64,000 bases of DNA from Amaranthus tricolor (Eukaryota > Streptophyta > Magnoliopsida > Caryophyllales > Amaranthaceae). This document shows, piece by piece, positions 39,664 to 52,800 of the stretch; the stretch's first letter is position 1, and each line of letters opens with the position of its first letter. The position numbers and the translations under genes are program-made. The notes beneath the pieces are model-generated. The model saw only the letters and a program-made list of their open reading frames with translations. It was not told the origin of the DNA and did no database searches. The DNA lies in assembly GCF_026212465.1 (NCBI RefSeq), contig NC_080050.1, forward strand, positions 34,244,130 to 34,308,129, written 5' to 3'.

Positions 39664-42600
39664 AAGGGTTTTTAAGCTTTTTTGGCACTTACACGAATAA
39701 AGTAGCTTAAATTTGGTTTGTTTTGCACGAAACATGGAATAACACACTCTTTGGTATATATTATTGTGTTGAAGTGGTTAGAATTGAAAATAATAGTCAT
39801 ATGATAGAAATTACGTGTTAACTTGCGATTTTATGTGTTTTTAAGCTTTTTTGGCACTTTCGCACATAAAGTAGCCCAAACTTGCTTTGTTTTGCACGAA
39901 ACTTGGCACACAACACTATTTGGTATATATTATTGGGTTGAAGTGGTTAGAATTAAAAATCATAGTTATATGCTAGAAATTACGTGCTAAAGGTGTGATT
40001 TTAAGGGTTTTTAAGCTTTTTTGGCACTTACACGAATAAAGTAGCTTAAATTTGGTTTGTTTTGCACGAAATTTGGAACAAAACACTCTTTGGTATATAT
40101 TATCGTGTTGAAGTGGTTAGAATTGAAAATAATAGTCATATGATAGAAATTACGTGTTAAGTTGTGATTTTATGTGTTTTTAAGGTTTTTTGGCACTTTC
40201 GCACATACAGTAGCCGAAACTTGCTTTGTTTTGCACGTAACTTGGCACACAACACTATTTGGTATATATTATTGTGTTGAAGTGGTTAGAATTTAAAATC
40301 ATAGTTATATGCTAGAATTTACGTTCTAAAGGTGTGATTTTAAGGGTTTTTAAGCTTTTTTGGCACTTTTACGAATAAAGTAGCTTAAATTTGGTTTGTT
40401 TTGCACGAAACATGGAACAAAACACTCTTTGGTATATATTATTGTGTTGAAGTGGTTAGATTTGAAAATAATAGTCATATGATAGAAATTACGTGTTAAC
40501 TTGCGATTTTATGTGTTTATAAGCTTTTTTGGCACTTTCGCACATAAAGTAGCCCAAACTTGCGTTGTTTTGCAGGAAACTTGGCACACAACACTGTTTG
40601 GTATATATTATTGTGTTGAAGTGGTTAGAATTTAAAATCATAGTTATACGCTAGAAATTACGTGCTAAAGGTGTGATTTTAAGGGTTTTTAAGCTTTTTT
40701 GGCACTTACACGAATAAAGTAGCTTAAATTTGGTTTGTTTTGCACGAAACATGGAATAACACACTCTTTGGTATATATTATTGTGTTGAAGTGGTTAGAA
40801 TTGAAAATAATAGTCATATGATAGAAATTACGTGTTAACTTGCGATTTTATGTGTTTTTAAGCTTTTTTGGCACTTTCGCACATAAAGTAGCCCAAACTT
40901 GCTTTGTTTTGCACGAAACTTGGCACACAACACTATTTGGTATATATTATTGGGTTGAAGTGGTTAGAATTAAAAATCATAGTTATATGCTAGAAATTAC
41001 GTGCTAAAGGTGTGATTTTAAGGGTTTTTAAGCTTTTTTGGCACTTACACGAATAAAGTAGCTTAAATTTGGTTTGTTTTGCACGAAATTTGGAACAAAA
41101 CACTCTTTGGTATATATTATTGTGTTGAAGTGGTTAGAATTGAAAATAATAGTCATATGATAGAAATTACGTGTTAAGTTGTGATTTTATGTGTTTTTAA
41201 GGTTTTTTGGCACTTTCGCACATACAGTAGCCGAAACTTGCTTTGTTTTGCACGTAACTTGGCACACAACACTATTTGGTATATATTATTGTGTTGAAGT
41301 GGTTAGAATTTAAAATCATAGTTATATGCTAGAATTTACGTTCTAAAGGTGTGATTTTAAGGGTTTTTAAGCTTTTTTGGCACTTTTACGAATAAAGTAG
41401 CTTAAATTTGGTTTGTTTTGCACGAAACATGGAACAAAACACTCTTTGGTATATATTATTGTGTTGAAGTGGTTAGATTTGAAAATAATAGTCATATGAT
41501 AGAAATTACGTGTTAACTTGCGATTTTATGTGTTTATAAGCTTTTTTGGCACTTTCGCACATAAAGTAGCCCAAACTTGCGTTGTTTTGCAGGAAACTTG
41601 GCACACAACACTGTTTGGTATATATTATTGTGTTGAAGTGGTTAGAATTTAAAATCATAGTTATACGCTAGAAATTACGTGCTAAAGGTGTGATTTTAAG
41701 GGTTTTTAAGCTTTTTTGGCACTTACACGAATAAAGTAGCTTAAATTTGGTTTGTTTTGCACGAAACATGGAATAACACACTCTTTGGTATATATTATTG
41801 TGTTGAAGTGGTTAGAATTGAAAATAATAGTCATATGATAGAAATTACGTGTTAACTTGCGATTTTATGTGTTTTTAAGCTTTTTTGGCACTTTCGCACA
41901 TAAAGTAGCCCAGACTTGCTTTGTTTTGCACGAAACTTGGCACACAACACTATTTGGTATATATTATTGGGTTGAAGTGGTTAGAATTTAAAATCATAGT
42001 TATACGCTAGAAATTACGTGCTATAGGTGTGATTTTAAGGGTTTTTAAGCTTTTTTGGCACTTACACGAATAAAGTAGCTTAAATTTGGTTTGTTTTGCA
42101 CGAAACATGGAACAAAACACTCTTTGGTATATATTATTGTGTTGAAGTGGTTAGATTTGAAAATAATAGTCATATGATAGAAATTACGTGTGAAATTGCG
42201 ATTTTATGTGTTTATAAGTTTTTTTGGCACTTTTGCACATAAAGTAGCCCAAACTTGCGTTGTTTTGCAGGAAACCTTGCACACAACACTGTTCTGTATA
42301 TATTATTGTGTTGAAGTGGTTATAATTCAAAATGATAGTTATATGCTAGAAATTACGTGCTAAAGGTGTGATTTTAAGGGTTTTTAAGCTTTTTTGGCAC
42401 TTACACGAATAAAGTAGCTTAGATTTGGTTTGTTTTGCACGAAACATGGAATAACACACTCTTTGGTATATATTATTGTGTTGAAGTTGTTAGATTTGAA
42501 AATAATAGTCATATGATAGAAATTACGTGTTAACTTGCGATTTTATGTGTTTATAAGCTTTTTTGGCACTTTCGCACATAAAGTAGCCCAAACTTGCGTT

Positions 42601-45600
42601 GTTTTGCAGGAAACTTGGCACACAACACTGTTTGGTATATATTATTGTGTTGAAGTGGTTAGAATTTAAAATCATAGTTATATGCTAGAAATTATGTGCT
42701 AAAGGTGTGATTTTAAGGGTTTTTAAGCTTTTTTGGCACTTACACGAATAAAGTAGCTTAAATTTGGTTTGTTATGCACGAAATTTGGAACAAAACACTC
42801 TTTGGTATATATTATTGTGTTGAAGTGGTTAGAATTGAAAATAATAGTCATATGATAGAAATTACGTGTTAAGTTGTGATTTTATGTGTTTTTAAGGTTT
42901 TTTGGCACTTTCGCACATACAGTAGCCGAAACTTGCTTTGTTTTGCACGTAACTTGGCACACAACACTATTTGGTATATATTATTGTGTTGAAGTGGTTA
43001 GAATTTAAAATCATAGTTATATGCTAGAATTTACGTTCTAAAGGTGTGATTTTAAGGGTTTTTAAGCTTTTTTGGCACTTTTACGAATAAAGTAGCTTAA
43101 ATTTGGTTTGTTTTGCACGAAACATGGAACAAAACACTCTTTGGTATATATTATTGTGTTGAAGTGGTTAGATTTGAAAATAATAGTCATATGATAGAAA
43201 TTACGTGTTAACTTGCGATTTTATGTGTTTTTAAGCTTTTTTGGCACTTTCGCACATAAAGTAGCCCAAACTTGCGTTGTTTTGCAGGAAACTTGGCACA
43301 CAACACTGTTTGGTATATATTATTGTGTTGAAGTGGTTAGAATTTAAAATCATAGTTATACGCTAGAAATTACGTGCTAAAGGTGTGATTTTAAGGGTTT
43401 TTAAGCTTTTTTGGCACTTACACGAATAAAGTAGCTTAAATTTGGTTTGTTTTGCACGAAACATGGAATAACACACTCTTTGGTATATATTATTGTGTTG
43501 AAGTGGTTAGAATTGAAAATAATAGTCATATGATAGAAATTACGTGTTAACTTGCGATTTTATGTGTTTTTAAGCTTTTTTGGCACTTTCGCACATAAAG
43601 TAGCCCAGACTTGCTTTGTTTTGCACGAAACTTGGCACACAACACTATTTGGTATATATTATTGGGTTGAAGTGGTTAGAATTAAAAATCATAGTTATAT
43701 GCTAGAAATTACGTGCTAAAGGTGTGATTTTAAGGGTTTTTAAGCTTTTTTGGCACTTACACGAATAAAGTAGCTTAAATTTGGTTTGTTTTGCACGAAA
43801 CATGGAATAACACACTCTTTGGTATATATTATTGTGTTGAAGTGGTTAGAATTGAAAATAATAGTCATATGATAGAAATTACGTGTTAACTTGCGATTTT
43901 ATGTGTTTTTAAGCTTTTTTGGCACTTTCGCACATAAAGTAGCCCAAACTTGCTTTGTTTTGCACGAAACTTGGCACACAACACTATTTGGTATATATTA
44001 TTGGGTTGAAGTGGTTAGAATTAAAAATCATAGTTATATGCTAGAAATTACGTGCTAAAGGTGTGATTTTAAGGGTTTTTAAGCTTTTTTGGCACTTACA
44101 CGAATAAAGTAGCTTAAATTTGGTTTGTTTTGCACGAAATTTGGAACAAAACACTCTTTGGTATATATTATTGTGTTGAAGTGGTTAGAATTGAAAATAA
44201 TAGTCATATGATAGAAATTACGTGTTAAGTTGTGATTTTATGTGTTTTTAAGGTTTTTTGGCACTTTCGCACATACAGTAGCCGAAACTTGCTTTGTTTT
44301 GCACGTAACTTGGCACACAACACTATTTGGTATATATTATTGTGTTGAAGTGGTTAGAATTTAAAATCATAGTTATATGCTAGAATTTACGTTCTAAAGG
44401 TGTGATTTTAAGGGTTTTTAAGCTTTTTTGGCACTTTTACGAATAAAGTAGCTTAAATTTGGTTTGTTTTGCACGAAACATGGAACAAAACACTCTTTGG
44501 TATATATTATTGTGTTGAAGTGGTTAGATTTGAAAATAATAGTCATATGATAGAAATTACGTGTTAACTTGCGATTTTATGTGCTTATAAGCTTTTTTGG
44601 CACTTTCGCACATAAAGTAGCCCAAACTTGCGTTGTTTTGCAGGAAACTTGGCACACAACACTGTTTGGTATATATTATTGTGTTGAAGTGGTTAGAATT
44701 TAAAATCATAGTTATACGCTAGAAATTACGTGCTAAAGGTGTGATTTTAAGGGTTTTTAAGCTTTTTTGGCACTTACACGAATAAAGTAGCTTAAATTTG
44801 GTTTGTTTTGCACGAAACATGGAATAACACACTCTTTGGTATATATTATTGTGTTGAAGTGGTTAGAATTGAAAATAATAGTCATATGATAGAAATTACG
44901 TGTTAACTTGCGATTTTATGTGTTTTTAAGCTTTTTTTGGCACTTTCGCACATAAAGTAGCCCAGACTTGCTTTGTTTTGCACGAAACTTGGCACACAAC
45001 ACTATTTGGTATATATTATTGGGTTGAAGTGGTTAGAATTTAAAATCATAGTTATACGCTAGAAATTACGTGCTATAGGTGTGATTTTAAGGGTTTTTAA
45101 GCTTTTTTGGCACTTACACGAATAAAGTAGCTTAAATTTGGTTTGTTTTGCACGAAACATGGAACAAAACACTCTTTGGTATATATTATTGTGTTGAAGT
45201 GGTTAGATTTGAAAATAATAGTCATATGATAGAAATTACGTGTGAAATTGCGATTTTATGTGTTTATAAGTTTTTTTGGCACTTTTGCACATAAAGTAGC
45301 CCAAACTTGCGTTGTTTTGCAGGAAACCTTGCACACAACACTGTTCTGTATATATTATTGTGTTGAAGTGGTTATAATTCAAAATGATAGTTATATGCTA
45401 GAAATTACGTGCTAAAGATGTGATTTTAAGGGTTTTTAAGCTTTTTTGGCACTTACACGAATAAAGTAGCTTAGATTTGGTTTGTTTTGCACGAAACATG
45501 GAATAACACACTCTTTGGTATATATTATTGTGTTGAAGTGGTTAGATTTGAAAATAATAGTCATATGATAGAAATTACGTGTTAACTTGCGATTTTATGT

Positions 45601-48600
45601 GTTTATAAGCTTTTTTGGCACTTTCGCACATAAAGTAGCCCAAACTTGCGTTGTTTTGCAGGAAACTTGGCACACAACACTGTTTGGTATATATTATTGT
45701 GTTGAAGTGGTTAGAATTTAAAATCATAGTTATATGCTAGAAATTACGTGCTAAAGGTGTGATTTTAAGGGTTTTTAAGCTTTTTTGGCACTTACACGAA
45801 TAAAGTAGCTTAAATTTGGTTTGTTATGCACGAAATTTGGAACAAAACACTCTTTGGTATATATTATTGTGTTGAAGTGGTTAGAATTGAAAATAATAGT
45901 CATATGATAGAAATTACGTGTTAAGTTGTGATTTTATGTGTTTTTAAGGTTTTTTGGCACTTTCGCACATACAGTAGCCGAAACTTGCTTTGTTTTGCAC
46001 GTAACTTGGCACACAACACTATTTGGTATATATTATTGTGTTGAAGTGGTTAGAATTTAAAATCATAGTTATATGCTAGAATTTACGTTCTAAAGGTGTG
46101 ATTTTAAGGGTTTTTAAGCTTTTTTGGCACTTTTACGAATAAAGTAGCTTAAATTTGGTTTGTTTTGCACGAAACATGGAACAAAACACTCTTTGGTATA
46201 TATTATTGTGTTCAAGTGGTTAGATTTAAATAACAGTCATATGATAGAAATTACGTGTTAACTTGCGATTTTATGTGTTTATAAGCTTTTTTGGCACTTT
46301 CGCACATAAAGTAGCCCAAACTTGCGTTGTTTTGCAGGAAACTTGGCACACAACACTGTTTGGTATATATTATTGTGTTGAAGTGGTTAGAATTTAAAAT
46401 CATAGTTATACGCTAGAAATTACGTGCTAAAGGTGTGATTTTAAGGGTTTTTAAGCTTTTTTGGCACTTACACGAATAAAGTAGCTTAAATTTGGTTTGT
46501 TTTGCACGAAACATGGAATAACACACTCTTTGGTATATATTATTGTGTTGAAGTGGTTAGAATTGAAAATAATAGTCATATGATAGAAATTACGTGTTAA
46601 CTTGCGATTTTATGTGTTTTTAAGCTTTTTTGGCACTTTCGCACATAAAGTAGCCCAGACTTGCTTTGTTTTGCACGAAACTTGGCACACAACACTATTT
46701 GGTATATATTATTGGGTTGAAGTGGTTAGAATTTAAAATCATAGTTATACGCTAGAAATTACGTGCTATAGGTGTGATTTTAAGGGTTTTTAAGCTTTTT
46801 TGGCACTTACACGAATAAAGTAGCTTAAATTTGGTTTGTTTTGCACGAAACATGGAACAAAACACTCTTTGGTATATATTATTGTGTTGAAGTGGTTAGA
46901 TTTGAAAATAATAGTCATATGATAGAAATTATGTGTGAAATTGCGATTTTATGTGTTTATAAGTTTTTTTGGCACTTTTGCACATAAAGTAGCCCAAACT
47001 TGCGTTGTTTTGCAGGAAACCTTGCACACAACACTGTTCTGTATATATTATTGTGTTGAAGTGGTTATAATTCAAAATGATAGTTATATGCTAGAAATTA
47101 CGTGCTAAAGGTGTGATTTTAAGGGTTTTTAAGCTTTTTTGGCACTTACACGAATAAAGTAGCTTAGATTTGGTTTGTTTTGCACGAAACATGGAATAAC
47201 ACACTCTTTGGTATATATTATTGTGTTGAAGTGGTTAGATTTGAAAATAATAGTCATATGATAGAAATTACGTGTTAACTTGCGATTTTATGTGTTTATA
47301 AGCTTTTTTGGCACTTTCGCACATAAAGTAGCCCAAACTTGCGTTGTTTTGCAGGAAACTTGGCACACAACACTGTTTGGTATATATTATTGTGTTGAAG
47401 TGGTTAGAATTTAAAATCATAGTTATATGCTAGAAATTACGTGCTAAAGGTGTGATTTTAAGGGTTTTTAAGCTTTTTTGGCACTTACACGAATAAAGTA
47501 GCTTAAATTTGGTTTGTTTTGCACGAAACATGGAATAACACACTCTTTGGTATATATTATTGTGTTGAAGTGGTTAGAATTGAAAATAATAGTCATATGA
47601 TAGAAATTACGTGTTAACTTGCGATTTTATGTGTTTTTAAGCTTTTTTGGCACTTTCGCACATAAAGTAGCCCAGACTTGCTTTGTTTTGCACGAAACTT
47701 GGCACACAACACTATTTGGTATATATTATTGGGTTGAAGTGGTTAGAATTTAAAATCATAGTTATACGCTAGAAATTACGTGCTATAGGTGTGATTTTAA
47801 GGGTTTTTAAGCTTTTTTGGCACTTACACGAATAAAGTAGCTTAAATTTGGTTTGTTTTGCACGAAACATGGAACAAAACACTCTTTGGTATATATTATT
47901 GTGTTGAAGTGGTTAGATTTGAAAATAATAGTCATATGATAGAAATTACGTGTGAAATTGCGATTTTATGTGTTTATAAGTTTTTTTGGCACTTTTGCAC
48001 ATAAAGTAGCCCAAACTTGCGTTGTTTTGCAGGAAACCTTGCACACAACACTGTTCTGTATATATTATTGTGTTGAAGTGGTTATAATTCAAAATGATAG
48101 TTATATGCTAGAAATTACGTGCTAAAGGTGTGATTTTAAGGGTTTTTAAGCTTTTTTGGCACTTACACGAATAAAGTAGCTTAGATTTGGTTTGTTTTGC
48201 ACGAAACATGGAATAACACACTCTTTGGTATATATTATTGTGTTGAAGTGGTTAGATTTGAAAATAATAGTCATATGATAGAAATTACGTGTTAACTTGC
48301 GATTTTATGTGTTTATAAGCTTTTTTGGCACTTTCGCACATAAAGTAGCCCAAACTTGCGTTGTTTTGCAGGAAACTTGGCACACAACACTGTTTGGTAT
48401 ATATTATTGTGTTCAAGTGGTTAGAATTTAAAATCATAGTTATATGCTAGAAATTACGTGCTAAAGGTGTGATTTTAAGGGTTTTTAAGCTTTTTTGGCA
48501 CTTACACGAATAAAGTAGCTTAAATTTGGTTTGTTTTGCACGAAACATGGAATAACACACTCTTTGGTATATATTATTGTGTTGAAGTGGTTAGAATTGA

Positions 48601-49840
48601 AAATAATAGTCATATGATAGAAATTACGTGTTAACTTGCGATTTGATGTGTTTTTAAGCTTTTTTGGCACTTTCGCACATAAAGTAGCCCAGACTTGCTT
48701 TGTTTTGCACGAAACTTGGCACACAACACTATTTGGTATATATTATTGGGTTGAAGTGGTTAGAATTTAAAATCATAGTTATACGCTAGAAATTACGTGC
48801 TATAGGTGTGATTTTAAGGGTTTTTAAGCTTTTTTGGCACTTACACGAATAAAGTAGCTTAAATTTGGTTTGTTTTGCACGAAACATGGAACAAAACACT
48901 CTTTGGTATATATTATTGTGTTGAAGTGGTTAGATTTGAAAATAATAGTCATATGATAGAAATTACGTGTGAAATTGCGATTTTATGTGTTCATAAGCTT
49001 TTTTGGCACTTTCGCACATAAAGTAGCCCAAACTTGCGTTGTTTTGCAGGAAACCTTGCACACAACACTGTTTTGTATATATTATTGTGTTGAAGTGGTT
49101 ATAATTCAAAATGATAGTTATATGCTAGAAATTACGTGCTAAAGGTGTGATTTTAAGGGTTTTTAAGCTTTTTTTGCACTTACACGAATAAAGTAGCTTA
49201 GATTTTGGTTTGTTTTGCACGAAACATGGAATAACACACTCTTTGGTATATATTATTGTGTTGAAGTGGTTAGATTTGAAAATAATAGTCATATGATATA
49301 AATTACGTGTTAACTTGCGATTTTATGTGTTTATAAGCTTTTTTGGCACTTTCGCACATAAAGTAGCCCAAACTTGCGTTGTTTTGCAGGAAACTTGGCA
49401 CACAACACTGTTTGGTATATATTATTGTGTTGAAGTGGTTAGAATTTAAAATCATAGTTATATGCTAGAAATTATGTGCTAAAGGTGTGATTTTAAGGGT
49501 TTTTAAGCTTTTTTGGCACTTACACGAATAAAGTAGCTTAAATTTGGTTTGTTTTGCACGAAACATGGAATAACACACTCTTTGGTATATATTATTGTGT
49601 TGAAGTGGTTAGAATTGAAAATAATAGTCATATGATAGAAATTACGTGTTAACTTGCGATTTTATGTGTTTTTAAGCTTTTTTGGCACTTTCGCACATAA
49701 AGTAGCCCAGACTTGCTTTGTTTTGCACGAAACTTGGCACACAACACTATTTGGTATATATTATTGGGTTGAAGTGGTTAGAATTAAAAATCATTGTTAT
49801 ATGCTCGAAATTACGTTCTATAGGTGTGATTTTAAGGGTT
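39664..49840 (+). repeat. three-dimer HOR array with 4- and 5-dimer derivatives
   Basis: Marker half-unit starts at 40044, 41061, 42756, 44112 and 45808, giving 1017, 1695, 1356 and 1696 bp: 3, 5, 4 and 5 dimers. Rare variants show larger copies: GTTATGCACGAAATTTGG recurs 3052 bp (9 dimers) apart (about 42772 and 45824), and GTGTGAAATTGCG with AAGTTTTTTTGGCAC recurs near 42190, 45242, 46934 and 47951. TTATACGCTAG and ATTGGGTTGAAG are typical of this block. No gene is present. Confidence 0.87.
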
Positions 49841-49851
49841 TTTAAGCTTAA
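49841..49851 (+). other. deletion junction in the satellite
   Basis: The sequence runs GGGTTTTTAAGCTTAAATTTTG. Sister copies (for example about 51840-51890) have about 32 more bases between the AGCTT of TTTAAGCTT and the AGCTT of GTAGCTTAAATT. One AGCTT remains, as expected for deletion between short direct repeats. Confidence 0.85.
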
Positions 49852-52800
49852 ATTTTGTATGTTTTGCACGAAATTTGGAACAAAACACTTTTTGGTATAT
49901 ATTATTGTGTTGAAGTGGTTAGAATTGAAAATAATAGTCATATGATAGAAATTACGTGTTAAGTTGCGATTTGATGTGTTTTTAAGCTTTTTTGGCACTT
50001 TCGCACATAAAGTAGCCGAAACTTGCGTTGTTTTGCACGTAACTTGGCACACAACACTATTAGGTATATATTATTGTGTTGAAGTGGTTAGAATTTGAAA
50101 TCATAGTTATATGCTAGAATTTACATTCTAAAGGTGTGATTTTAAGGGTTTTTAAGCTTTTTTGGCACTTACGCGAATAAAGTAGCTTAAATTTGGTTTG
50201 TTTTGCACGAAACATGGAACAAAACACTCTTTCGTATATATTATTGTGTTGAAGTGGTTAGAATTGAAAATAATAGTCATATGATAGAAATTACGTGTTA
50301 AATTGCGATTTTATGTGTTTATAAGCTTTTTTGGCACTTTCGCACATAAAGTAGCCCAAACTTGCGTTATTTTGCAGGAAACCTTGCACACAACACTGTT
50401 TGGTATATATTATTGTGTTGAAGTGGTTAGAATTTAAAATAATAGTTATATGCTAGAAATTACGTGCTAAAGGTGTGATTTTACGGGTTTTTAAGCTTTT
50501 TTGGCACTTACACGAATAAAGTAGCTTAAATTTGGTTTGTTTTGCACGAAACATGGAATAACACACTCTTTGGTATATATTATTGTGTTGAAGTGGTTAG
50601 ATTTGAAAATAATAGTCATATGATAGAAATTACGTGTTAAGTTGTGATTTTATGTGTTTTTAAGCTTTTTTGGCACTTTCGCACATAAAGTAGCCGAAAC
50701 TTGCGTTGTTTTGCACGTAACTTGGCACATAACACTATTAGGTATATATTATTGTGTTGAAGTGGTTAGAATTTGAAATCATAGTTATATGCTAGAATTT
50801 ACATTCTAAAGGTGTGATTTTAAGGGTTTTTAAGCTTTTTTGGCACTTACACGAATAAAGTAGCTTAAATTTGGTTTGTTTTGCACGAAACATGGAACAA
50901 AACACTCTTTGGTATATATTATTGTGTTGAAGTGGTTAGATTTGAAAATAATAGTCATATGATAGAAATTACGTGTGAAATTGCGATTTTATGTGTTTAT
51001 AAGCTTTTTTGGCACTTTCGCACATAAAGTAGCCCAAACTTGCGTTGTTTTGCAGGAAACCTTGCACACAACACTGTTCTGTATATATTATTGTGTTGAA
51101 GTGGTTATAATTCAAAATGATAGTTATATGCTAGAAATTACGTGCTAAAGGTGTGATTTTAAGGGTTTTTAAGCTTTTTTGGCACTTACACGAATAAAGT
51201 AGCTTAGATTTGGTTTGTTTTGCACGAAACATTGAATAACACACTCTTTGGTATATATTATTGTGTTGAAGTGGATAGATTTGAAAATAATAGTCATATG
51301 ATAGAAATTACGTGTTAACTTGCGATTTTATGTGTTTATAAGCTTTTTTGGCACTTTCGCACATAAAGTAGCCCAAACTTGCGTTGTTTTGCAGGTTACT
51401 TGGCACACAACACTGTTTGGTATATATTATTGTGTTGAAGTGGTTAGAATTTAAAATCATAGTTATATGCTAGAAATTACGTGCTAAAGGTGTGATTTTA
51501 AGGGTTTTTAAGCTTTTTTGGCACTTACACGAATAAAGTAGCTTAAATTTGGTTTGTTTTGCACGAAACATGGAATAACACACTCTTTGGTATATATTAT
51601 TGTGTTGAAGTGGTTAGAATTGAAAATAATAGTCATATGATAGAAATTACGTGTTAACTTGCGATTTTATGTGTTTTTAAGCTTTTTTGGCACTTTCGCA
51701 CATAAAGTAGCCCAGACTTGCTTTGTTTTGCACGAAACTTGGCACACAACACTATTTGGTATATATTATTGGGTTGAAGTGGTTAGAATTAAAAATCATT
51801 GTTATATGCTCGAAATTACGTTCTATAGGTGTGATTTTAAGGGTTTTTATGCTTTTTTGACACTTACACGATTAAAGTAGCTTAAATTTTGTATGTTTTG
51901 CACGAAATTTGGAACAAAACACTTTTTGGTATATATTATTGTGTTGAAGTGGTTAGAATTGAAAATAATAGTCATATGATAGAAATTATGTGTTAAGTTG
52001 CGATTTGATGTGTTTTTAAGCTTTTTTGGCACTTTCGCACATAAAGTAGCCCAAACATGCTTTGTTTTGCACGAAACCTGGCACACAACACTATTTGGTA
52101 TATATTATTATGTTGAAGTGGTTAGAATTTAAAATCATTGTTATATGCTCGAAATTACGTTCTATAGGTGTGATTTTAAGGGTTTTTAAGCTTTTTTGAC
52201 ACTTACACGATTAAAGTAGCTTAAATTTTGTATGTTTTGCACGAAATTTGGAACAAAACACTTTTTGGTATATATTATTGTGTTGAAGTGGTTAGAATTG
52301 AAAATAATAGTCATATGATAGAAATTACGTGTTAAGTTGCGATTTGATGTGTTTTTAAGCTTTTTTGGCACTTTCGCACATAAAGTAGCCGAAACTTGTG
52401 TTGTTTTGCACGTAACTTGGCACACAACACTATTAGGTATATATTATTGTGTTGAAGTGGTTAGAATTTGAAATCATAGTTATATGCTAGAATTTACATT
52501 CTAAAGGTGTGATTTTAAGGGTTTTTAAGCTTTTTTGGCACTTACACGAATAAAGTAGCTTAAATTTGGTTTGTTTTGCACGAAACATGGAACAAAACAC
52601 TCTTTGGTATATATTATTGTGTTGAAGTGGTTAGATTTGAAAATAATAGTCATATGATAGAAATTACGTGTTAAATTGCGATTTTATGTGTTTATAAGCT
52701 TTTTTGGCACTTTCGCACATAAAGTAGCCCAAACTTGCGTTATTTTGCAGGAAACCTTGCACACAACACTGTTTGGTATATATTATTGTGTTGAAGTGGT

